A stretch of 64,000 bases of DNA from positions 1-64,000 of the forward strand of contig NZ_JAVIFU010000005.1 in assembly GCF_031157315.1 (NCBI RefSeq), given 5' to 3'. Made by a program: the position numbers and the translations under genes. Below the pieces are notes generated by a model, which made no database searches, had not been told where the DNA came from, and worked only from the letters and a program-made list of their open reading frames with translations. Positions 56,085 through 64,000 of the stretch are shown piece after piece (the stretch's first letter is position 1; every line of letters starts with the position of its first letter). This DNA is from Paenibacillus sp. LHD-38. Lineage in GTDB: Bacteria > Bacillota > Bacilli > Paenibacillales > Paenibacillaceae.

Positions 56085-57131
56085 ATGATGCGTTATTTTA
56101 AAAAGCAGCTTTCTTTAAGCATGGCCCTGATCTTGATTTTTTCCTTAGCGCTTGGTTCTCTTGTTATGGCCGAAGGTCAGAGCAATGGAGACACAGCCTT
56201 GACCGATCCCATAATTGAGAACAGCTGTCAGACCTACTCATCTAAACAGGAACATATTATAACAAACCAGTCCAATATCGTAGACCATGGCGACGGCACA
56301 GCGACGGCGTCCTTCAGGACCACACAGGATTGCGTGAGAGTCAGCTTCTCATCCTATGCGGCCCCTGCTGACTGGGTTCCAGGTCCGGACGATAAGACAA
56401 TACCTTATCTCAAACAAGTGTATTTTGATGGGCAGTCCATTGTATATCCCAAGGCTGGCAGCTATTCCATCACAATTGACATTCCGATATGTCTTCCTTA
56501 TCAGCTGGACATTTACAGCGGTGATCTGATTACCCAGTTAGGCACTGGCGCCCACGGCGACAAAATTAAAACCTGGAAACTAAAGCTTCAAAACACTTGC
56601 ACGGAGCCGACGTCTACACCAACGTCTACGCCTACATCTACACCTGAAACGACACCATCGTCCACGCCTTCACCTACACCTGAAACCACACCATCGTCTA
56701 CACCATCATCTACACCTGAAACCACACCATCGTCTACGCCTTCATCTACACCTGAAACCACACCATCGTCTACGCCTTCATCTACACCTGAAACGACACC
56801 ATCGTCTACGCCTTCATCTACACCTGAAACCACACCACAGTCTACGCCTACTGTGACGCCTACTACAACAGCAACCTCATCGCCGACCGTCTCGCCATCG
56901 CCCGAAGTAACGACCTTTATTGAAATTGACGATGAGGAACCCCCAATCGGCGGCATAGGCGGAGAGATCGACTCCGAAGTTGATACCGTTATCGATTCCC
57001 AGGATAATCAAGTTCCGCTGGCTACTCTGCCGAAAACCGGCGATACCAGCCCGACTCCTTATTATTTAATCGGTGCCTTTGCGCTTACAGCCGGCTTTAT
57101 CTCGCTTCGTAAGCAAAGACAAAGAAAATAA
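56085..57131 (+). CDS. LPXTG cell-wall-anchored protein with Thr/Pro-rich repeat stalk
   Basis: A 348-residue surface protein. The signal peptide is about 1-29 (LSLSMALILIFSLALGSLVMA). A unique N-terminal domain (about 30-190) has four cysteines. A Ser/Thr/Pro stalk with six 12-residue repeats of the type PETTPSSTPSST follows, then an acidic segment, and finally the sortase signal LPKTGDT, a membrane helix and a RKQRQRK tail. The N-terminal domain matches no family I recognise. No sortase gene is in the window. The ribosome site is covered by a hairpin. Confidence 0.9.
   Translation: MMRYFKKQLSLSMALILIFSLALGSLVMAEGQSNGDTALTDPIIENSCQTYSSKQEHIITNQSNIVDHGDGTATASFRTTQDCVRVSFSSYAAPADWVPGPDDKTIPYLKQVYFDGQSIVYPKAGSYSITIDIPICLPYQLDIYSGDLITQLGTGAHGDKIKTWKLKLQNTCTEPTSTPTSTPTSTPETTPSSTPSPTPETTPSSTPSSTPETTPSSTPSSTPETTPSSTPSSTPETTPSSTPSSTPETTPQSTPTVTPTTTATSSPTVSPSPEVTTFIEIDDEEPPIGGIGGEIDSEVDTVIDSQDNQVPLATLPKTGDTSPTPYYLIGAFALTAGFISLRKQRQRK
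56643..56858 (+). repeat. 36-bp tandem repeat inside the LPXTG gene
   Basis: Six in-frame 36-bp units, nearly identical in the middle, encode PETTPSSTPSST-like steps. Such arrays change copy number by slippage. Confidence 0.88.
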
Positions 57132-57214
57132 ATTCTCTTTTCCTCGCGCTCCGGCGCAGCATTATAAGCAGCCTCGGAGTGCTTTCTCTTCTCATTCACT
57201 CTTGTTGAGCGTCA

Positions 57215-57237
57215 TTTTCTTATATTCTTATATACAA
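57215..57237 (+). repeat. Remnant of the dispersed repeat beside the degU terminator
   Basis: Only the right end, TTCTTATATTCTTATATAC, remains. It abuts the A-run of the degU terminator exactly as full copies do. Confidence 0.5.
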
Positions 57238-57268
57238 AAAATCCCGCATCGGAAGATACGGGATTTTG
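57238..57268. terminator. Terminator between the LPXTG gene and degU
   Basis: AAATCCCGCATC-GGAA-GATACGGGATTT, with an A-run on the left and TTTT on the right. It probably works for both convergent genes. Confidence 0.88.
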
Positions 57269-57286
57269 CTCTGCAATTAATAATGA

Positions 57287-58021
57287 TTACAAGGTCACCC
57301 AGCCATATTTAATGGACTGAATAACGGCTTGAGTACGATCGTCTACTTCCATCTTTTGCAAAATGCTGCTCACATGGTTTTTTACCGTTTTTTCGCTGAT
57401 AAACAAAAACTCCCCAATCAGCTTATTGCTTTTGCCCTCGGCCATTAATCTAAGAACCTCCGCCTCACGGCGCGTTAACGGGCTCTCATCGCCTGCAACG
57501 AATTTCACTCCCGGCTCTTGGGCGGCTGCTGCGCCTGAAACGATTCCCATCTCGTCTAAATAAGTCATACGGCGAAGCTGATTGATCAGCTTGCCCGTTA
57601 CTTTAGGATGGATGTAGGCATGGCCTTGAACGACGGAGCGAATAGCATTAATCAGCGATTCGGCCTCCATATCCTTCAGCAAATAGCCGGTTGCCCCTTT
57701 TCGAAGCGTTTCAAACACATAGCTCTCATCATCATGGATAGATAGAATGATAACCTTTACGTCAGGAAACATGCTCTTCAAACGTTCTGTCGTGACAACG
57801 CCGTTCTCGATTGGCATATTGATATCCATCAAAACGATTTCTGGAATCGTATGATTACAAAACTCTAACACTTGGATGCCGTCCCCGCACTCGCCAATGA
57901 CCTCAAGATCGTCTTCCATATTTAGAATCCGCTTAAGACCTTCACGAAACAGCTGGTGGTCATCCGCAAGTAAAATTTTGATTGTACTCACATTGCTTGC
58001 AGGTTTCTGGATCATCATCAT
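57287..58021 (-). CDS. degU: Response regulator DegU
   Basis: NarL-type regulator of exoenzymes, motility and competence. The 244 residues have a receiver domain with phospho-acceptor D66 (IVLMDINMP) and a LuxR-type helix-turn-helix (LTRREAEVLRLMAEGKSNKLIGEFLFISEKTVKNHVSSIL). It begins ATG ATG ATG, one base after the degS stop. Its ribosome site AAAGGAG lies inside the degS end, showing coupling. Confidence 0.96.
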   Translation of the reverse strand: MMMIQKPASNVSTIKILLADDHQLFREGLKRILNMEDDLEVIGECGDGIQVLEFCNHTIPEIVLMDINMPIENGVVTTERLKSMFPDVKVIILSIHDDESYVFETLRKGATGYLLKDMEAESLINAIRSVVQGHAYIHPKVTGKLINQLRRMTYLDEMGIVSGAAAAQEPGVKFVAGDESPLTRREAEVLRLMAEGKSNKLIGEFLFISEKTVKNHVSSILQKMEVDDRTQAVIQSIKYGWVTL

Positions 58022-58022
58022 C

Positions 58023-59183
58023 TTACTCCTTTCTAGATTCGGCAGTAGTTGGTATATCTATTATAATTTTCGTCCCTCTACCGGGATTTGAGTCTATATC
58101 CATCCTTCCCTCTATCAGTTCAATCCGTTCTCTCATCCCTACCAATCCAAAATGCGCATTTCGACTAGCATCCTGCTCAATGAGTTCGCTATGAAAACCA
58201 ACGCCGTTGTCTTGAATAACGAGTGAAATATGCTGTGGCCGATAGTTAATTTCGAGCGAGACATGGGTAGCGCTCGCATGCTTAAGCGCATTAGAGAAAG
58301 CTTCCTGAACCAAACGGTAAATCGCCGCTTCCATTGCCGATGGCATTCTAGCCTCTTTGCCAATAAGCTCGAATACGGTATGTATTTTTGTTTTCTCTTC
58401 AAAATCCTGCGTGAATTTCCGAAGAGTCGGCACAAGTCCCAAATCATCCAAAGCCATCGGACGCAAATTAAATATAATTTTGCGTATCTCCTCTAGTCCG
58501 GAGCGCACCTGCCCTTTCAAATCTACTAATTCTTCCTGGACCATCACAAACTCCTGCTTGATAAGCATTCGTTCAGCAATTTCTGTTCGAAGCACGATAT
58601 TAGCGAGTGATTGCGCCGGTCCGTCATGAATTTCCCTAGCGATCCGCTTACGCTCTTCCTCCTGCGCTAATATAATTTTCAGACCCAGCAGCTGCCTGGT
58701 TTTGGCAGATTCAATAATACGGGTAACCTGGTTCAAATCCCCCGCTAAATATTCAAGCACAACATTTATTTGTGATGCGATTGTTTCAGCCCGCTCAATG
58801 GAGTTTTCTACATTACGGACACGTTTTTGCAAATCGTCGCGACGTGCCTTCAGGTAAGATTCCTTCTCGCGGTATACCATCAGATCCAGCTGGATCTGGG
58901 TGGCTTTCTCATAAGCAGACTTAATGTCTTCTTCCTTGTAGCGTACAAAATCCCGGCTAACCTCCGTCAGCCTTATCCGCGCACGGCGGTAGTCCTGCTC
59001 TAGCTGATCGACTTTATCGATCGTCTTCACAGTTTCTTGAAGAACGATTTCAAGCTCCTGTTCCAAAGACTCCATCTCCGCGCGCGCTGATTCACATATT
59101 TCATAAATTTGATATTTGCTGTCTTCCATGACTTCGATAGCATTTTTGATTACTCGATTTATATCGCCTGTAAGGTGGTCCAC
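58023..59183 (-). CDS. degS: Sensor histidine kinase DegS
   Basis: A cytosolic HisKA_3 kinase of 386 residues with no membrane helix. An N-terminal coiled-coil sensor region spans about 30-160. The phospho-histidine is H186 in REIHDGPAQSL, and the ATPase domain has QEAFSNALKHA and DNGVGF. Phosphorylates DegU. The start is GTG with a weak ribosome site (GAAAGG, 13 bases), suggesting low expression. Confidence 0.96.
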   Translation of the reverse strand: MDHLTGDINRVIKNAIEVMEDSKYQIYEICESARAEMESLEQELEIVLQETVKTIDKVDQLEQDYRRARIRLTEVSRDFVRYKEEDIKSAYEKATQIQLDLMVYREKESYLKARRDDLQKRVRNVENSIERAETIASQINVVLEYLAGDLNQVTRIIESAKTRQLLGLKIILAQEEERKRIAREIHDGPAQSLANIVLRTEIAERMLIKQEFVMVQEELVDLKGQVRSGLEEIRKIIFNLRPMALDDLGLVPTLRKFTQDFEEKTKIHTVFELIGKEARMPSAMEAAIYRLVQEAFSNALKHASATHVSLEINYRPQHISLVIQDNGVGFHSELIEQDASRNAHFGLVGMRERIELIEGRMDIDSNPGRGTKIIIDIPTTAESRKE

Positions 59184-59259
59184 TGTAGATCGGCAACCTT
59201 TCTGTATTAAAGGTTAATCTACTCTATCATACCACAGATTGGATATCATTCGTCCATCG

Positions 59260-61968
59260 TTAATCGATGGTAATCTTTTTCGTTTTTCCGTCGTAACCCA
59301 CCTTTAGACCTAATTTTTCGGAAAATAGGCGTACCGGGATTAACGTGCGGTTATTTCGGATAATCGGCGTTACCTCTGAGCTTTGCCGTGCGCCATTTAG
59401 AATGAGATCCTTTTTACCTAGAGTCATTTCCATCAGCTTATTGCCTCGCAGCACCGTGACCTGACCCGTATTTCCATCAAATAACAGACGCGAGCCCATA
59501 GCATCCGATACAAATCGAACCGGTACGAAGGTTATCCCGTTCAGCACGAGCGGCGCTGAATCCAGCTTTATCGCTTTTCCATTAACCAAAGCCGTTGTTT
59601 TACCTACAGTCATTTCGACCTTCGTGTTTGTATCTACCGTTACCGAAGGCGGATATTGCAGCTTCATGTTATCTAGTCCGATTGCACCTGAAGACGACCT
59701 CTCATCCTGGCCTTCCGCAATGGTTACAACGTAGATCCGCTTTAGTTTAACCGGGAATTTCATACCTGCGGACGATAGATTTACCTTTACGTTTTTCCAT
59801 CCGCTAAAGTCCAGCTGCTTAGCCACATCAAGAAGATGAGCTTTCCCATCGGCATCGATAAACTCTGCGCGCACCCAGTTCAGGCTGTTATCTCCGTAAA
59901 GGTCAACCGTCATTGACGTAGGAGAGCCCTCTATTACACGGCCATTTGTATTAAATACGGCGTAAGAAGCTTTCGTTCCCGTACCGTTCGTGAAATCATA
60001 ATCCAATTTCAAAGCCTTTGCAGAGGTTTGTCCCGGGAAGTCAGCTGCCAAGCTCACGCTGCCCACTGTCGTTGCGGGTGTGATCTGGGAAGTGATCGGA
60101 TACGTCGATTTCTCGAAATCCTCGAAGGTCTTAACCGCTTCGCCCTGCGTAAAGGGGATCATCGCTGGAAAACCGTCATAACGCGCGATCGCATAACCTG
60201 TGGATGTTCCCGCATTCACCGATTGTACGGTTAGGCTGTCGCCATTTTGAACTGCGGTAAACCCGATAAATTCCCATTTCACTGAGTCTCCGCTTAACTT
60301 ATACGTTGTGCCATTTTTGAGCTTAACGGTTAGCGGAACAGAAATCGTGGCTCCTTTTGCCAATACGCCTGCCGCCGTATCAATGGAAAGTGAAGCAATT
60401 TGATCCTGGCCGATTACTTCAATTTCCTGCTTGGTAGCAATAGCCCCTGACTTCACGCTAAGCGTCGTTTTACCTGCTTTAGTCGCTGTAAACTCATTCC
60501 CGTTGAAAGTGCCGATTGCCTTCTCCGAGCTCCATACCGCAGAGGCGTTGTCTACCTCGTAAGGATTGTAATACGTATCATAACCTTTTATTAAATAAGA
60601 CGACTTCTGACCTATGAACATGGCTTTAGAACCACTCACAGAAATGCCTTTAAGCGTTCCTTTTGGAGCTGTGGTGAATACGCCAATTCCATTTGCGACG
60701 CTTCTTTGGGTTGAACCATAATGCGTGGAATGGGCCAGCTGCAAGGCAAAGTCCCCAAGCGGGCGCTCGATCATCGTTGTTGAGCCGCCGCCATCAAGAT
60801 TGACGCCTTTAAATACACCCAATTGCAGCATGACTTGTTGAAGCTCTTTCAGGCTGAGCCCTGTATTACCGCCGAAACGCTCACTCGTGATGAGATAAAC
60901 TTTCGTTCCGTCCTTCGAATAGCCAACCCCCGAACGAGAAGTATACGACGATCCGCTGACACCGGTGATATCGCGCGAAAACGGCGCCACCGCACCCGCA
61001 TTAACTAACAGCGTATGTCCCCCGGCCATCATTTCAAAAGAGGATGGATCAACTTTCGCTCCCGTTGTTTGCGACACAAGCGAATAATCAGCCGTTATCG
61101 GCTGTCCAACCTGCAGATGTTCCTTCACGTACGCAGCTGCCATGCCGTGCGTACGAAGTATGTAGCCGTCTTCCGGCGCTTGTCCCGCTATCGCCTTGTC
61201 AATCGAAATTTCTTCGATTATCCCATTGCGGACCAATACCTCCGTCGGCGTGGAGCCTGAATTTTTCGGGCGCTCCGTTCCGCCCCATGCACTTGTATAT
61301 ATATACATTTTATTAACATGACTGTAGATCGAGCCTGTTGTTTCGGGAGCATACGCGGATTGATTAAGACCTTCTATCGCAAAAGATGAGTCATCCGCCG
61401 CCGTTACCATACCGTCAAAAGAATAGTTATCGATCATGGGCTTCCGATCCTTTGATACCGAAAACGCGTACATCCCTTTCAGCTTCGAAGGACTCGACAT
61501 AAACATGCCGCTTATAACCTGGCCACCCATAGGCGCACCTTCATTGCCCATGACAAATACATCCGCATTGATAGCCGCTACCGCACCGCTTTCTTTTGTC
61601 ATATTTAGAATGGTATTAACCTGGCCAATGCTGTTATTTTTTCCGCTCATCGCATTTAAAGATACATAGGGATTCGTTAGATCTATCTCAATGACATGCA
61701 CATCGGTTTGTGCTTTTGCGCTTCCGCGCGTTGTATGAAATACGTAGTCTAGTCGTTTGGCCCCTGCAGTAATATAAGATTGCTGCGACAGCTTAAGCAC
61801 GGGATCGCTTGCAGCAGCCTCTGTAGTCTCTATAGCTGCCTTCTGCACGCTTCCAGGCAGAAGCGATGCTATCGGCTGTACCAGCAATGCTCCACCTAAC
61901 ATAACGACTATGACGCGTTTTCCTAAGCCCTCCGACTGCAGTCCTATCATTTTTTGAAACTTAACCAT
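59260..61968 (-). CDS. Phosphodiester glycosidase (NAGPA domain) with C-terminal stalk domains
   Basis: About 902 residues, secreted (membrane or signal segment GKRVIVVMLGGALLVQPIASL). The NAGPA-type phosphodiester glycosidase domain spans about 80-450, with AAINADVF near its start and the motif VNLDGGGSTTM. It is followed by a bacterial Ig-like region, a carbohydrate-binding-like segment near 640-790 and a C-terminal copper-amine-oxidase-like stalk pair (ITFVPVRFVSDAMGSRLLFDG, TLIPVRLFSEKLGLKVGYDG). It probably trims wall teichoic or phosphodiester-linked sugars. ATG 61968 has GGGAGAG upstream; ATG 61992 does not. Confidence 0.85.
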   Translation of the reverse strand: MVKFQKMIGLQSEGLGKRVIVVMLGGALLVQPIASLLPGSVQKAAIETTEAAASDPVLKLSQQSYITAGAKRLDYVFHTTRGSAKAQTDVHVIEIDLTNPYVSLNAMSGKNNSIGQVNTILNMTKESGAVAAINADVFVMGNEGAPMGGQVISGMFMSSPSKLKGMYAFSVSKDRKPMIDNYSFDGMVTAADDSSFAIEGLNQSAYAPETTGSIYSHVNKMYIYTSAWGGTERPKNSGSTPTEVLVRNGIIEEISIDKAIAGQAPEDGYILRTHGMAAAYVKEHLQVGQPITADYSLVSQTTGAKVDPSSFEMMAGGHTLLVNAGAVAPFSRDITGVSGSSYTSRSGVGYSKDGTKVYLITSERFGGNTGLSLKELQQVMLQLGVFKGVNLDGGGSTTMIERPLGDFALQLAHSTHYGSTQRSVANGIGVFTTAPKGTLKGISVSGSKAMFIGQKSSYLIKGYDTYYNPYEVDNASAVWSSEKAIGTFNGNEFTATKAGKTTLSVKSGAIATKQEIEVIGQDQIASLSIDTAAGVLAKGATISVPLTVKLKNGTTYKLSGDSVKWEFIGFTAVQNGDSLTVQSVNAGTSTGYAIARYDGFPAMIPFTQGEAVKTFEDFEKSTYPITSQITPATTVGSVSLAADFPGQTSAKALKLDYDFTNGTGTKASYAVFNTNGRVIEGSPTSMTVDLYGDNSLNWVRAEFIDADGKAHLLDVAKQLDFSGWKNVKVNLSSAGMKFPVKLKRIYVVTIAEGQDERSSSGAIGLDNMKLQYPPSVTVDTNTKVEMTVGKTTALVNGKAIKLDSAPLVLNGITFVPVRFVSDAMGSRLLFDGNTGQVTVLRGNKLMEMTLGKKDLILNGARQSSEVTPIIRNNRTLIPVRLFSEKLGLKVGYDGKTKKITID

Positions 61969-62096
61969 TAGATTTGCAACTCTCCCATCCATTAATCTAA
62001 TAGTTATAGACTACAAGAGTAGTAGAAAAGTTACGTATGATAAAAGACTGCTATCGTTTTATTTCGACCGATAAATTTCCTCTATACTTTAAAAGT

Positions 62097-62141
62097 AAAA
62101 AAAGGCACAACTCGCCATGGAGACTGGTTGAGCCTTTTTCT
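62097..62141 (-). terminator. Intrinsic terminator of the SLH protein gene
   Basis: Minus strand AAGGCTCAAC / GTTGTGCCTT around a 15-base loop, followed by a T-run. Confidence 0.8.
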
Positions 62142-62156
62142 AAGAATTGAATTATA

Positions 62157-64000
62157 TTATAAAAAATTCACTTTTTGCAGCAAACGCATAATCATAACCG
62201 TTCCTTCTGCGCGAGTTGCATTCGTTTGCGGACTTAATGTCGTAGCTGTTTTGCCGCCAATAACGCCAAGGTATATCGATTTTGCGACATCCTCCTTCGC
62301 CCATGCGCCAACCTTGCCGCGATCCGTAAACTTCTGCAAATAGGCGGAAGTCGATTGCGGAAGTTGAACGGTAACCCCAGCTACCTTCGCTGCCCTAATC
62401 ATCATAACGGCCATTTCCTGACGCGTAATCGGATTATTCGGCTTAAAGGTGCCATCGGTATTGCCTGCAACGATTCCTTTGGCAGAAGCCGCTCCAATAT
62501 AGGCGCCCATAGCCGTATTCGTGTTCACGTCCTTGAACTTAGCCGCTGCCGAGCGATTGCTGCTCAGGCCAAGCCCTTTCGCAATATACGTTGCGAATTC
62601 ACCGCGCGTCATGTTTTTACTCGGCTCAAACTTCGCTGCCGTGCGTCCTTCCACGATGAATTTTCGCAGCAGCGTATGAATGGAGCTCGCTGCCCAGTGC
62701 TTGGATAGATCCGTGAAGCTGTTTGAGTTGCTTACAAGCGCGTAGGAGCTGTTACCCTTTCTTTTAAATGTAGCTGTCGTCTTGCCGCCGCTAGTCGATA
62801 GCACCGTTGGAACATAAGAGATCCCTCCAGTGATCGGATCAAACCAAACGACCGCTGTTTTGCTGGAATCGATATTCTGATAAGTTTGAATCGTTCGCGA
62901 CACATAACCGTTAAATTCATTAACAGCCTGCTGTATAGAACCGCTCACTGCCGTTACATCGAAATGGTAAGGCCCTGCGATCAGGCTCGTATTAGAGCTG
63001 TTTATTATGGAACTGATATTTCCAGTCAGCGTAGACAGTCCTTGATCAATGCGAATAAGCAATTGACCGGAACTGCTGCTGCCGCCGAGCAAAGCATTGA
63101 TTTTCACAAAATCCGCCGCATTCAGCTGCAGCTCGTAGGAAGCATCGCCGAATTGTACGGCAAATACAGATCTGGCGTTTAGCTGATATGCCGTATCCAG
63201 CACACTTATTGGAACTGCAACAATTGCTGCCCGTTCCGTTGACGGCACTTTAAACGCCACGCGTGGATTAGCCAAGCCTGCAGTGCGGGCCGTTTGGAAA
63301 GCCGTAAGCACCTTCTCGCCTGATACGGTATAGCGATTAGCCTGTACGCCAGCAGGAGAGATATCCCCTGTTACGGAGGCTGCCGATGTTTTCAGACCGA
63401 TACCGCCGCCGTCGGCAGCCTCGAAATCACCGGACAACCCATCTAGAATGGTCGTTTGATTTGCTGCGCTTATATTTGAAAAGCTGCTTATGGTTGTTCC
63501 GCTGTTTGTTCGAAGTCCAACGGATGTTGAGTAATAAGTAACATTAACGGTTTCCCCAACGTTAAATGGAGCCGCTAGCGTTAAGATAACAGATGCCCCG
63601 CTTATATCAACTCTGGATATCGATTTTACGGATTCATTGGCCTTTACGAGAAACTGGATTGAACTCGGCACATAACTGCTATTTAATGTTTCAGCAAAAT
63701 TAATCGTAAGTGTTGAGCCCTTTGCAATGACTCCGTAAATGTTGCCGTTCTGGCCGCCGCCCGAAGTCCCACCGGATACAGCGTTGTTAAAGGAGGGGGC
63801 TGCATTGCCTGCCAGATCTGTGATCAAGGTCATAGAAGCTAAATAAGACACCGAAACCACTTGTCCGGCATTTACAGCCGACGATAGTGTCAATAGGACC
63901 GAATCTCCTGTAATGCGAACCTGCAGAACGGAACGCGCGATATTGTCGACCAATACTCCGAATTGACCAACTGAAGGAACGCTCTGTGAATTCAAGCTTT
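62157..64000 (-). CDS. S-layer-anchored surface protein with SwmB-like repeats (N terminus outside window)
   Basis: The frame is open at the right edge, so the true start lies beyond 64000. Visible parts are at least two Ig-like SwmB/SbsA-type repeats (VQVRITGDSVLLTLSSAVNAGQVVSVSYL and VDISGASVILTLAAPFNVGETVNVTYY), a region of about 250 residues of unknown fold, and three SLH motifs at the C terminus (FTDLSKHWAASSIHTLLRKFI, FKDVNTNTAMGAYIGAASAKGIVAG, FTDRGKVGAWAKEDVAKSIYLGVIGG). The SLH motifs bind pyruvylated wall polymer. Probably a large S-layer or adhesive protein. Confidence 0.9.
   Translation of the reverse strand, partial: SLNSQSVPSVGQFGVLVDNIARSVLQVRITGDSVLLTLSSAVNAGQVVSVSYLASMTLITDLAGNAAPSFNNAVSGGTSGGGQNGNIYGVIAKGSTLTINFAETLNSSYVPSSIQFLVKANESVKSISRVDISGASVILTLAAPFNVGETVNVTYYSTSVGLRTNSGTTISSFSNISAANQTTILDGLSGDFEAADGGGIGLKTSAASVTGDISPAGVQANRYTVSGEKVLTAFQTARTAGLANPRVAFKVPSTERAAIVAVPISVLDTAYQLNARSVFAVQFGDASYELQLNAADFVKINALLGGSSSSGQLLIRIDQGLSTLTGNISSIINSSNTSLIAGPYHFDVTAVSGSIQQAVNEFNGYVSRTIQTYQNIDSSKTAVVWFDPITGGISYVPTVLSTSGGKTTATFKRKGNSSYALVSNSNSFTDLSKHWAASSIHTLLRKFIVEGRTAAKFEPSKNMTRGEFATYIAKGLGLSSNRSAAAKFKDVNTNTAMGAYIGAASAKGIVAGNTDGTFKPNNPITRQEMAVMMIRAAKVAGVTVQLPQSTSAYLQKFTDRGKVGAWAKEDVAKSIYLGVIGGKTATTLSPQTNATRAEGTVMIMRLLQKVNFL

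Noticed and set aside
56643-56858. Possible CRISPR array (regular 36-bp units)
   Set aside because: Units are contiguous with no spacers and are in frame, encoding a Thr/Pro stalk.

Overview
The window looks like a piece of a Paenibacillus-type chromosome (Firmicutes, Paenibacillaceae). The evidence is the 16S 5' end, the gene content, the S-layer (SLH) and stalk-domain secreted proteins, and a gene order that follows the Bacillus subtilis stretch from degS-degU through comF, the late flagellar genes, secA-prfB, ftsEX and minJ to uvrBA. About 49 protein genes and one partial rRNA gene are supported. Almost all read leftward (minus strand). Only three genes read rightward: a sugar isomerase-like gene, a vanW-family gene and an LPXTG wall protein gene. 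I see no prophage, IS element, CRISPR array or tRNA.

Layout by region. 1-700: start of an rRNA operon with two tandem promoters. 703-6216: pcrB-pcrA-ligA. 6249-13787: a U32 peptidase-like gene, a stalk-domain secreted protein, an HtrA-like protease, a sugar isomerase-like gene and a 71-residue membrane protein. 14230-19320: uvrB-uvrA with a promoter and an imperfect SOS box. 19470-25550: minJ, ctpB, and an ftsE-ftsX-M23 hydrolase operon. 25751-27205: vanW/G5 protein. 27326-35731: the seven-gene operon argCJBDFGH with an ArgR/AhrC-type operator. 35847-41740: yitT, prfB (with its programmed frameshift), secA, hpf and a cold-shock gene. 41872-51363: flagellar late genes in several SigD-driven units (flgM-flgN-flgK-flgL-yviE-fliW-csrA; hag; fliD-fliT-like; flaG-fliS). 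51389-54908: yvyF, comFC and comFA. 55187-59183: an unknown membrane protein, the LPXTG protein and degS-degU. 59260-64000: a phosphodiester glycosidase with stalk domains and a truncated SLH surface protein.

How the parts work together. FlgM holds SigD. FliW, CsrA and flagellin form the partner-switch that controls hag translation. The hag leader carries hairpins with GGA loops that look like CsrA sites. DegS-DegU and ComF genes sit beside this cluster, as in Bacillus. The ftsE-ftsX-M23 operon looks like a self-contained wall-hydrolase switch for division, with MinJ and CtpB next door.

The most unusual thing is a family of about 100-bp non-coding repeats, always in the same orientation. Their AT-rich end always abuts the T-tract of an intrinsic terminator of a minus-strand gene (four full loci and one remnant). 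The copies keep paired arms, in places by compensating changes. They look like a miniature structured element with a preference for terminators. A second notable element is a SigD promoter whose -10 box is also the left arm of a terminator hairpin, upstream of flgM.
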